Origin: Leptospira idonii
GTDB lineage: Bacteria; Spirochaetota; Leptospiria; Leptospirales; Leptospiraceae
Direction: 5' to 3'
Assembly: GCF_004770995.1 (NCBI RefSeq)
Contig: NZ_RQHW01000042.1
Span: 206,658 to 270,657 of the forward strand
DNA length: 64,000 bases
Position 1 is the first letter of the stretch. Each line of letters opens with the position of its first letter. Below the pieces are notes generated by a model, which was not told the DNA's origin, searched no databases, and was given only the letters and a program-made list of their open reading frames with translations. A program made the position numbers and the translations under genes. Of this stretch, positions 29,479 through 36,842 are shown piece by piece.

Positions 29479-29533
29479 CTAAAAGGAAGATTTCCGAACT
29501 TGCCAGAAAAAGAAATCGGAAAAATAGATCTAA

Positions 29534-30706
29534 ATGACATTTTGGGATCAGATGACAAGTCACTGGCAGGAAATCAGCGCCGAATTGGAAAAGATTCGAA
29601 CCAAGAATCTTTATCGCCAATGTAAAGTTAGCTCAGGGATCGATTTTTGTTCTAACGATTATTTAGGACTGGCGAAAAGCGGTCTATTAAAAGAAAAAAT
29701 GAAGGAAAATCTTTCCCAAGATACGCTTGGTTCCACTGCTGCCCGATTGATCAAGGGACACAGGCAGTCTATGGAGGATTGGGAAAGGAAATTCTCAGAA
29801 TTTGTAGGTGCGGGAGCTTCTCTGAGTTTGGCGAACGGATATGTGGCCAATATGGGTCTTATCGATACGATCGCAGATTCCAGAACGGCCGTGTTCACGG
29901 ATAGGTTGAACCATGCTTCCATTTTGGATGGCATTCGGATATCGGGTGCGATTAAAAAATACTATGATCATTTGGATCTGGATCATCTCGAGGAACAAGT
30001 TTCCAAATGGGATAGAGATCCTGCTTCCCCCGGCAAAAGAAAAAAAATCATAGTCAGCGAAACTCTTTTCAGTATGGACGGAGACAAACCCGATATACGG
30101 CGATTAGTCGAGATTAAGAAAAAATACGATTGTGTTTTGATTTTGGACGAAGCTCATTCTTTCGGAGTTTTCGGAAAAGAGGGAAGGGGGATGTGTTTCG
30201 AAGATCTTTCCCGGGAAGAAATGGATTCCATCGAGTACAGAGTGTACACATTGGGAAAGTCTCTCGGGTTAGAAGGAGGGATCATCGCCACTACCGAACT
30301 AGGCAGGGAACATTTGGTGAATCGAATGCGTCCTTTTATTTTTAGTACCGCACCCATGCCTATGATTTTTACTACTGCTTCGGACAGCTTGGATCTGATT
30401 CGAGATATGGAGAAAGAAAGAGAACACCTTCTCCGTATAGCTTCGATTTTGCGAGATGGCCTGGCTCGGGAAGGTTTTTCCGTTTCTTCTACCGTTTCAC
30501 AGATCGTTCCTATTTTGATGGATACGGAAGAAGAGGCTCTTTATTATTCTGCGGAATTGAGAAAGATAGGATTCGATGTGATTGCGATCCGTCCGCCTAC
30601 AGTACCGACTCCTCGTTTGCGGGTGAGTTTGAATGCTTTGTTAACGGAAAAAGAGGTCCTTCGTTTGATTGAAGCCTTGGTTGTGGTAAGAAGGGCAAAA
30701 AGGTGA
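29534..30706 (+). CDS. bioF: 8-amino-7-oxononanoate synthase or close alpha-oxoamine synthase
   Basis: PLP enzyme that condenses an acyl thioester with an amino acid with loss of CO2; BioF makes the biotin precursor from pimeloyl thioester and alanine. The 390 residues show DFCSNDYLGLA, GSTAARLIKGH, NHASILDGIRISGA, ETLFSMDGDKPDI, LDEAHSFGVFG and the PLP lysine in TLGKSLGLEGG. No other biotin gene is next to it, so a related synthase (2-amino-3-ketobutyrate ligase, or a CqsA-like enzyme) remains possible; start-site text and length fit BioF best. Confidence 0.82.
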   Translation: MTFWDQMTSHWQEISAELEKIRTKNLYRQCKVSSGIDFCSNDYLGLAKSGLLKEKMKENLSQDTLGSTAARLIKGHRQSMEDWERKFSEFVGAGASLSLANGYVANMGLIDTIADSRTAVFTDRLNHASILDGIRISGAIKKYYDHLDLDHLEEQVSKWDRDPASPGKRKKIIVSETLFSMDGDKPDIRRLVEIKKKYDCVLILDEAHSFGVFGKEGRGMCFEDLSREEMDSIEYRVYTLGKSLGLEGGIIATTELGREHLVNRMRPFIFSTAPMPMIFTTASDSLDLIRDMEKEREHLLRIASILRDGLAREGFSVSSTVSQIVPILMDTEEEALYYSAELRKIGFDVIAIRPPTVPTPRLRVSLNALLTEKEVLRLIEALVVVRRAKR

Positions 30707-30781
30707 AAAGAAATTAATTTTTTTAAAATCGCTCTGGCAAATTCCACTTCGTTGTGTTATGAGCTAATTGGATTGTGAGGG

Positions 30782-30845
30782 ACCCACGAGCCACTCCCCC
30801 CGCCCAATTAGGGATGGGGGACTTTACCCTATGAGACATAATTAT
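30782..30845 (+). repeat. Intergenic repeat, copy C (diverged)
   Basis: It begins ACCCACGAGCCACTCCCC, shared with the copies at 14171 and 34348, followed by a different but equally GC-rich stem in which CCCCC and GGGGG flank CCC-AATTA-GGG. It ends with GAGACATAAT, which is the terminal motif of the other copies in the opposite direction. It lies between the 3' ends of bioF and ccmH and overlaps the ccmH stop codon. Confidence 0.7.
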
Positions 30846-31432
30846 TCTTCCGAGTTCTCCCATTTGCGAATCTTTTCTTTGATCTCGTTTGTGTCTGAGG
30901 TTGAGGATTGATTGGCTGCCCGTGAGGATTCTGTTTTAGGTTTCCATCTTTGAAAGTAGAAATAGATTAATATCAGTCCGAGGACACCAATTCCAAGTAA
31001 GGTGACGTTGATCCAGGTGCTGTCCGGAGTGGCTAAAATTTTAGGTCCGAACCCGTAGACGATGGAGTTCACCATTCCTTGGTTTCCTTCTTCCGTAAAA
31101 TGTTTCACTACAGAATCGTTTAGAATTTCTTCGCCAAATCCATGTTCCATTTTGGAGACGATATCATCTGCGCTCATTCCTTCTTTGATCCTATTTTCGA
31201 TAAAGGTTTTTAAGTAACTGGAAGCTGTGCACATATTGAAAGAACAGGCTTGGATGGGAAGACTTGGCAGGCAGATACAACGTATTCTTCTTGTTGCTTC
31301 CAGAAAGATTTGCACTTGCTGAGGATCTTTTAAGGAAGTGGTGGTGGTTTGAGAAAGAAGATTGTTTATAGGAAGAAAAAATACTACAAACAAGAGTAAG
31401 ACGATTTTTTGTTTTATTTTTATGGAAGACAT
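30842..31432 (-). CDS. ccmH: CcmH-type cytochrome c maturation thiol protein
   Basis: Membrane-anchored, extracytoplasmic thiol protein that prepares apocytochrome c haem-binding cysteines for ligation. The 196-residue protein has an N-terminal signal or anchor (KIVLLLFVVFFLPINNLL). A cysteine motif follows (RRIRCICLPSLPIQACSFNMC, broken here for length: CIC, then C-N-M-C spacing), then SADDIVSKMEHGFGEEIL, which matches the helical bundle of CcmH/NrfF. A transmembrane helix lies near 147-165 and a charged tail is cytoplasmic. Extra cysteines around the usual LRCxxC motif are unusual. Third gene of ccmE-ccmF-ccmH, separated from ccmF by a 131-bp gap with a structured repeat. Confidence 0.82.
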   Translation of the reverse strand: MSSIKIKQKIVLLLFVVFFLPINNLLSQTTTTSLKDPQQVQIFLEATRRIRCICLPSLPIQACSFNMCTASSYLKTFIENRIKEGMSADDIVSKMEHGFGEEILNDSVVKHFTEEGNQGMVNSIVYGFGPKILATPDSTWINVTLLGIGVLGLILIYFYFQRWKPKTESSRAANQSSTSDTNEIKEKIRKWENSEE

Positions 31433-31480
31433 GGATGGATATTTCTCCTTAGGACGACGAAAGGGATAGGAACGGAAATC

Positions 31481-31540
31481 CTTCCCCGGTCAGGGGAAGA
31501 TTGGAGTGGATAGCCCGGCCCCCGAAGGGGGATTCGCCCA
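31481..31540. repeat. Double-hairpin element in the ccmF-ccmH gap
   Basis: Stem CTTCCCC-GGTCA-GGGGAAG (31481-31499) is followed by TTGGAGTGGATAGCCCGG and a second stem CCCCC-GAA-GGGGG (31519-31531). A GC-rich hairpin next to GGAGTGG recalls the 40-bp core of the repeat at 14171 and 34348, so it may be a distant relative. It lies within a probable operon and could affect ccmH expression or RNA processing. Confidence 0.5.
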
Positions 31541-31563
31541 AACGGAACATCGATAAAATCATG

Positions 31564-33771
31564 TTAAACGATCGCCTTGGGTTTTTTAGATTTTTTCTCT
31601 CCAAAAGGGAGAAGTAGGAATAGTCCTGTTAGGAAATAGAGAAGTGATCCGATCCAGATGAGTTTTACGAGAGGGTTGATCCAGATTTCCAAGTTGGCTA
31701 CTAGTTCCTGAGGGAATTGAAGAAAGAGTCGCAGCTTTTCTTGTTCGGAAGACCCTCCGAAGTAATAGTTCATAAACAGAAGGGGAAGGTCAGGGTTTTC
31801 GGAACTCATGTCCGCTTCTTCGATGGCACCTAACTGGATGTAGAAGTCTTCCTTCGGCATAGAAAGGATGGCTGGTTCACTTGTAGGAATATGCGTTTCG
31901 AAATCTCCTGTTAGGTGAGAGATTTGAGGATAGAACCTTCTTTCCGTGACTAGATCTGCGGCCTTATTGAGTCCTTTATGGATGGTGAAAGTTCCTTCTT
32001 GGGAAACAATCACATTCTGTATGTTCGGTTCTCCTTCCGCTCCTGAGATCAAAACAGGTTTGATTTTTAAGGTAACCGCTTCGATCTGGTATCCTCCTAT
32101 GACGCTTTTGTCCAGAGAGGAATAGGAAACTTCTTCCGATGTAGGAGGATTCTTTTGGAAGAAAAATTTCACGGAAGTATTTTGTTTGAAAGCATTGCCC
32201 GCATAACCGATAAAAATGAGAACCAGTGAAAAATGTACCAGATAACCGCCATATCTTCTTTTGTTTTTTACGAGTAGATTGTATGCGGCAATCGGGTAGG
32301 ACTCTTCAGGATTTTGTTCCTTTCTTGCGACGATGCCTCTGTAGTATTCTTGAATGATTCCTGCAATGGTGAAAACTCCCAAAGCAACAGTAAGAACTGA
32401 ATACACTTCGGAAAGAATGTCTCCGTATTCGGAAGAGGCACGAGTGAAGTTTTGCGAGTAGAAGATAACGTAGAGAACGGCTCCTGCGATTCCTGCTAGA
32501 AAAGGTTTGAGTAAGGTTGCAAAAAATACGGAACTTGCCCCTTTTCTCCATGCGAGTAGAGGGGCTGCACCCATTAACAAGAGTAAGAAGATCCCCGCAG
32601 GCACTCCCCATGAATTGAACCAAGGAGCCTTGAATTCTTTTCCATAAAGGAGTGGAGAAAACACTCCCAAAAGAATGGCGGCAGTCGCCAGAACAAGTAG
32701 GAAGTTATTGAGTAAAAAACTTCCTTCTTTGGATGTGACCGCTTCTAAATTTCTTTCAGGCGCGAGTTCTTTTCTTCTATAGATGACGAATCCTGTAAAG
32801 AATACGAAACTGACTAGAATATATACGATAAAGGGAGTTCCTATGGTCGACTTAGAGAAGCTATGCGGTCCTTCCAAAACTCCCGATCTTGTGATCCATG
32901 TTCCCAAAAGGCTGAAGTGGTATGCTAATATGACCAAAATCATATTCCAGAATTTGAGCATTCCTCTTCTTTCTTGGATCACTACTGAGTGAACGAATGC
33001 GCTGGTAAGAAGCCAAGGCATAAGAGATGCGTTTTCTACGGGATCCCAAGCCCAGTATCCTCCCCAACCTAACTCTTCATAGGCCCATTTGGAACCGAGT
33101 AGGATTCCTGTTCCTAAAAAGAACCAGGAGAATAAAGTCCATTTACGGATGAATTTCATCCAGTCTTCCGAGAGTTGTCCCGAAACCAGTGCGGACATTG
33201 CGATTGCGAATGGGATGGAGATGCTCACATAACCGATGTAAAGTATGGGAGGATGGATGATCATCGCCCAATGTTGTAGTAGAGGATTGAGTCCTCTTCC
33301 CGCTGCGGCTTCCGGAATAAATTCGCGGAAAGGTTGTGCATCCGCATAAAATACGGCAAGGAAAGAAAAGAATGCGGACAAGCCGGCAAGGATTAAGTTC
33401 ATTACGGGGATTCTATCCTGAATGGACTTTCTAGTTTGCCATAATACGATAAAGGTGAAAAGATTTAGAATTAAATTCCAAAATAACAACGATCCGGAAG
33501 AACCGGACCAAATCGATGTTACCTTATAAAATAAAGGCAGATGTTCGCTGGAATGCATGACCACATAATAATTGCTATAGTCAGAACGAACCAATTGGGT
33601 CATCAAGACGAAAAAGCTAAGTATGATGATCCAAGGATTTGCCATCAAGGACAGTCTTCCCAATTCGATGGACTTTCTGCTTTTGTGATAGATTCCTAAA
33701 GAAGTTTGGATGAGAGAGAAGATGCAAAGTGCAAGCGATGAGATGAGAAGGACGATCCCTAAATTATTCAT
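31564..33771 (-). CDS. ccmF: Cytochrome c haem lyase subunit CcmF
   Basis: Polytopic membrane protein that receives haem from CcmE and ligates it to apocytochrome c with CcmH. The 735-residue sequence has about fifteen hydrophobic helices and the haem-handling WWD motif (EELGWGGYWAWDPVENASLM, then PWL). Conserved histidines lie in LLQHWAMIIHPPILYIGY and HFSLLGTWITRSGVLEGPHSF. The C-terminal part holds a periplasmic domain (about 520-690) and a final helix. It overlaps ccmE by 4 bp (ATGA) and precedes ccmH. No ccmA-D or ccmG gene lies in the window. Confidence 0.95.
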   Translation of the reverse strand: MNNLGIVLLISSLALCIFSLIQTSLGIYHKSRKSIELGRLSLMANPWIIILSFFVLMTQLVRSDYSNYYVVMHSSEHLPLFYKVTSIWSGSSGSLLFWNLILNLFTFIVLWQTRKSIQDRIPVMNLILAGLSAFFSFLAVFYADAQPFREFIPEAAAGRGLNPLLQHWAMIIHPPILYIGYVSISIPFAIAMSALVSGQLSEDWMKFIRKWTLFSWFFLGTGILLGSKWAYEELGWGGYWAWDPVENASLMPWLLTSAFVHSVVIQERRGMLKFWNMILVILAYHFSLLGTWITRSGVLEGPHSFSKSTIGTPFIVYILVSFVFFTGFVIYRRKELAPERNLEAVTSKEGSFLLNNFLLVLATAAILLGVFSPLLYGKEFKAPWFNSWGVPAGIFLLLLMGAAPLLAWRKGASSVFFATLLKPFLAGIAGAVLYVIFYSQNFTRASSEYGDILSEVYSVLTVALGVFTIAGIIQEYYRGIVARKEQNPEESYPIAAYNLLVKNKRRYGGYLVHFSLVLIFIGYAGNAFKQNTSVKFFFQKNPPTSEEVSYSSLDKSVIGGYQIEAVTLKIKPVLISGAEGEPNIQNVIVSQEGTFTIHKGLNKAADLVTERRFYPQISHLTGDFETHIPTSEPAILSMPKEDFYIQLGAIEEADMSSENPDLPLLFMNYYFGGSSEQEKLRLFLQFPQELVANLEIWINPLVKLIWIGSLLYFLTGLFLLLPFGEKKSKKPKAIV

Positions 33772-34166
33772 TTTTCTTCTGCGTAACCTGCTTCGTATTT
33801 AGAAGCGCATTTTGCTTCCACATGGCTTGCTACTAAAATTCCTTTTTCCAGTTTCCCGTCTACTCGAGCTCTGGCACCTTCTTTGAAGGCATCCGGAAGT
33901 AGAGTGGCTCCCGTAAAATAAACAGGGACAGATTGATTGTCTAATTCCAGATGGAATTTGGCTTTTTTACCTTCACGAACCAGGCTGCCTGCTTTGACGA
34001 ACCCTCTCACTCTGAGATTTTGATCGGAATAATTGGCTTGGTGTGCCGCTAATTCGGAAGCATCTAGCAATAAGTAAGAAGTTTCTTTGGAGGAGAAAAA
34101 GGCGATTCCAAAGAGAGAGACTGCGATAAGGCCCAAAAGTGTGATAAATTTACGATTCATATCCAT
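33768..34166 (-). CDS. ccmE: Haem chaperone CcmE, cysteine-type variant
   Basis: Periplasmic-side haem chaperone of 132 residues with an N-terminal membrane anchor (ITLLGLIAVSLFGIAFF) and an OB-fold beta barrel (LRVRGFVKAGSL, KFHLELDNQSVPVYFTGATLLPDAFKEG, VDGKLEKGILVASHVEAK). In classical CcmE the haem is bound by a histidine in LAKHDENY. Here the aligned site reads EAKCASKYEAGY, so the residue is cysteine in a CxxxY motif, as in the variant CcmE of archaea and some deltaproteobacteria. The ATG at 34166 is used; a second ATG two codons in is possible. Start codon of ccmF overlaps its stop. Confidence 0.9.
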   Translation of the reverse strand: MDMNRKFITLLGLIAVSLFGIAFFSSKETSYLLLDASELAAHQANYSDQNLRVRGFVKAGSLVREGKKAKFHLELDNQSVPVYFTGATLLPDAFKEGARARVDGKLEKGILVASHVEAKCASKYEAGYAEEK

Positions 34167-34347
34167 TCATTAGACTAAACTCTAGCCTACTTTCAGGGTC
34201 ACAGAAATGAAGAGGGGAGTCAAGTCGAACCCGACGATCAGGGTCAGAGGAGATTGGCAAAAAGGTGAACATTTCGGAAGAAAAAAACGGAAAATCGTGA
34301 AAACACTTTCCCAATCTGCGGATCTGTGTTAGGCGGGAAGGCGCGCT

Positions 34348-34420
34348 GCCCACGAGCCACTCCCCTCCACCCTAACTCGGGTGGGGGCGTTCGATCCGCA
34401 TGCCGGATTATGTCTCTTCC
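34348..34420 (+). repeat. Intergenic repeat, copy B (about 73 bp)
   Basis: Its first 40 bases are identical to copy A at 14171-14242 (minus strand), and it ends with the same GGATTATGTCTCTT. In the transcript direction of the neighbouring minus-strand DUF218 gene, AAGAGACATAATCC starts 3 bases after the TAA stop. The remaining bases between 34167 and 34347, upstream of ccmE, hold no gene that I can support. Confidence 0.85.
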
Positions 34421-34421
34421 G

Positions 34422-35198
34422 TTAGAGGTAGCCTTTGAACTCATAGGCCAGGATTCCGATCCATTCCTTGATGGCCATTGTGGAGATTTCCAAATAACCG
34501 GGGGAGGGAATCCATAAATCGAATGCGGCTGAGTCTGTGGAAAGGGATTTGAAATCCGTGGGGAAAGAGTAAAATTGAACTCTTTGTTTGCGAAAGCAGG
34601 CTGCCGCCCTGCGGAAATGGAAGGCGGATGTGACCAAAATCGTTTCTTTGATTCCCTCTGCGGCTAAGATGCGGGAAGTAAACAGTGCGTTTTCGTAGGT
34701 ATTTTTGGAATCTCTCTCTATCAATATATCTTCTTTGGGAACTCCCAAATCAGTCATGACTTGTAATGCCAAATCAGCCTCTCTGTATTTGTCCGCAAAC
34801 AAAACCCCCGATCCTCCCGTGAAAAGAATCTTTTTGGCTTTCCCTTTTTTATAAATGCGGACTGCATCCACCAAACGGTCGCTAGAGTCATTTAGTTCAG
34901 GCCTTCCCGGTATGGAAGATATGGTTTGGACCATACCTCCCAAAACGATGACTGCTTCCGAAGGAGGGACTGCTTCGATAGAGACGGGAGGGTATGGTTT
35001 TTCCAAACTTCGGATCAAAGTATTGGCTACAAAAAAATTGGAAAAGATCCCCAAAAAGAAAATGAGAATTGAGAGGATGAGTTTCGGACGAAACCCTCGG
35101 ACAAACAGAATGGAAACAAAGGAGAGCAGGAAAAATAAAGGGAACGGAAAAATGAAAAGGGTCAAAATTTTGGATAAAGTGAAGAATAAATCGTTCAT
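34422..35198 (-). CDS. DUF218 (YdcF/ElyC/SanA-type) membrane protein
   Basis: A 258-residue protein with two N-terminal membrane helices (residues about 8-32 and 38-60) followed by a DUF218 domain: SEAVIVLGGMVQ, DRLVDAVRIYKKGKAKKILFTGGSG, EADLALQVMTDLGVPKEDILIE, SKNTYENALFT and TILVTSAFHFRRAAACFRKQ. This is the topology of E. coli ElyC, which affects envelope and lipid-carrier homeostasis; the biochemical activity of the family is unsettled. The repeat copy B follows its stop codon. Confidence 0.88.
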   Translation of the reverse strand: MNDLFFTLSKILTLFIFPFPLFFLLSFVSILFVRGFRPKLILSILIFFLGIFSNFFVANTLIRSLEKPYPPVSIEAVPPSEAVIVLGGMVQTISSIPGRPELNDSSDRLVDAVRIYKKGKAKKILFTGGSGVLFADKYREADLALQVMTDLGVPKEDILIERDSKNTYENALFTSRILAAEGIKETILVTSAFHFRRAAACFRKQRVQFYSFPTDFKSLSTDSAAFDLWIPSPGYLEISTMAIKEWIGILAYEFKGYL

Positions 35199-35269
35199 AA
35201 AATACCGGTTAGAGGGAGACTTTTAGGGATTTTCAACCATAAAGAAGAGGGGGGCGACTCAAGAGAGGG

Positions 35270-35653
35270 TTAAATCGCCATATCCGCTTCCCAGTATTTG
35301 GAAGGATGAGGATAGCGGACATTCACTCCTAGGAAATTGCTGGAGAACTTCCAGTCTCTGGAAATTTGTTTCCTAGCCTGGGAGATAGAATTTTGGTTTG
35401 GATCCGAAGGAATTTCCAATAAGGATTTATTGATTTCCACCCATTCTTTTAAGGCTTCCGGACGGGCGGATTTAAGATCGGCAATAAGAACTCTGAGCTC
35501 GATTTCAGCATCTTCTCTTTTGTCTCTTAAAAGGATGGCATCGTCCGAATTGGTGCCTAAAACATGTTCACTTCCTTCCGCAGAATCGACACAACTTCTC
35601 CAATTTGAGTAGGCATTAAGTAATTGCTGAGTTTCTTTGTACAGGCAGTGCAT
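35270..35653 (-). CDS. Hypothetical protein
   Basis: A 127-residue cytoplasmic protein that I do not recognise. It is mostly helical and charged (EDAEIELRVLIADLKSARPEALKEWV, over residues about 48-73), with no signal peptide and no metal or nucleotide motif; three cysteines lie at the N-terminal side (MHCLYK, NWRSCVD). It stands alone between the DUF218 gene and the divergent metallo-hydrolase lipoprotein gene, 85 bp from the latter. Codon use looks like that of its neighbours. Real gene status is likely because no competing frame covers the region. Confidence 0.6.
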   Translation of the reverse strand: MHCLYKETQQLLNAYSNWRSCVDSAEGSEHVLGTNSDDAILLRDKREDAEIELRVLIADLKSARPEALKEWVEINKSLLEIPSDPNQNSISQARKQISRDWKFSSNFLGVNVRYPHPSKYWEADMAI

Positions 35654-35738
35654 TTGGGAACCTCATATAAGAATTTAATGGAATCACAATGTTTGCAAGA
35701 ATAAAATTTCAAAGGAAGAAACAATCGGTCTAATTGCC

Positions 35739-36779
35739 ATGAGAATCATTTTCCTTCTCTTTCTTTTTTCAATTTTATGTATCTCAAATGGGTGTTCAAC
35801 GGACAATACAATGACAAAACCTCATCATACAAAATCGGGATATAAAAATTTGAATCCCGACTTTAAGGACCATGGTTTCACCGACTTACTCAAATGGGTC
35901 AGTGGGCGATTTAGAAATGAACACAGCATTGATCCGGAAGATTACCCGGGTGCTTTTCCTGTATTGGACAATTCAGGAGAAGAACTTCGTAAAAATCAGA
36001 CAAAACTTTCGGTAACTTGGGTCGGGCATGCTACCGCTCTCATTCAAATCGATGGAGTCAATATTTTAACCGATCCGATTTGGAGCGAACGTTGTTCGCC
36101 TGTTAGCTTTGCAGGTCCCAAACGATACACTCCACCTGGAATCAAAATGGAAAACCTTCCTAAAATTCACTTAGTTTTGATTTCCCATAACCACTACGAT
36201 CATATGGATCTTTCCAGTTTACAAGAATTGGAAAAAAGATTTCAGCCTAAGTTTTTAGTGGGACTGGGCAACAAGGAATTCCTGTTAAATGAAGGTTTGA
36301 AGGATGTGGAAGAAATGGATTGGTGGGATGAAACTAAGATTTCAGGGATTCAAATCGCTTTCACTCCCACACAACACTTCAGCGGAAGAGGTTTAACCGA
36401 TAAATTCCAAACTCTTTGGGGAAGTTTCGTTGTTTCTGGCAAAAAGGAAAAAGTGTATTTCGCGGGGGATACCGCTTATTACACCCACTTCCGGGAAATC
36501 GGAGCAAAATTCAAAGACATCGATGTAGCCATCCTGCCTGTGGGTGCCTTTGAGCCCCGTTGGTTTATGTCTTCTGTTCATGTGGATCCTGCCCAATCCG
36601 TTCAGTCTTTTGCGGACTTAAACGCAAAATATATGATTCCCATCCACTACGGGACCTTTGTTTTGTCGGATGAAAAACTGGATTCTGTGATTCCAGAGAC
36701 CAAGTCGGCCTTTCGGGATCTAAACATCGATTTGAAAAGACTGATCGACCTAAAAATAGGTGAGTCTCGGTTTTTTTAG
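35739..36779 (+). CDS. NAPE-PLD/UlaG-like metallo-hydrolase lipoprotein
   Basis: A 346-residue metallo-beta-lactamase-fold hydrolase exported as a lipoprotein: MRIIFLLFLFSILCISNGC ends in the lipobox Cys19. The metal site is visible as ISHNHYDHMD (HxHxDH), then TPTQHFSGRG, YFAGDTAY and PIHYGTF in the right order. WVGHATALIQIDGVNILTDP is the usual start of the NAPE-phospholipase-D-like subfamily, whose members cleave phospholipid head groups; the actual substrate here is unknown. It stands 52 bp upstream of the antiporter gene, with a large hairpin in between. Confidence 0.88.
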   Translation: MRIIFLLFLFSILCISNGCSTDNTMTKPHHTKSGYKNLNPDFKDHGFTDLLKWVSGRFRNEHSIDPEDYPGAFPVLDNSGEELRKNQTKLSVTWVGHATALIQIDGVNILTDPIWSERCSPVSFAGPKRYTPPGIKMENLPKIHLVLISHNHYDHMDLSSLQELEKRFQPKFLVGLGNKEFLLNEGLKDVEEMDWWDETKISGIQIAFTPTQHFSGRGLTDKFQTLWGSFVVSGKKEKVYFAGDTAYYTHFREIGAKFKDIDVAILPVGAFEPRWFMSSVHVDPAQSVQSFADLNAKYMIPIHYGTFVLSDEKLDSVIPETKSAFRDLNIDLKRLIDLKIGESRFF

Positions 36780-36795
36780 TTCCAGAACCTTTCGG

Positions 36796-36842
36796 TTTCG
36801 AACATGCTGACCAAAAAAAAGGATGGTGAGCATGTTTCGAAA
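36796..36842 (+). promoter_or_regulatory. Long hairpin enclosing the ribosome site of the antiporter gene
   Basis: The arm TTTCGAACATGCTGACC (36796-36812) pairs with GGTGAGCATGTTTCGAAA (36825-36842) with one mismatch and one bulged T, giving 16 base pairs. The loop is eight A residues followed by GGAT. The ribosome site AAGG lies in the loop. The ATG at 36832 is inside the stem, while the alternative ATG at 36823 is at the loop edge. Confidence 0.6.
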
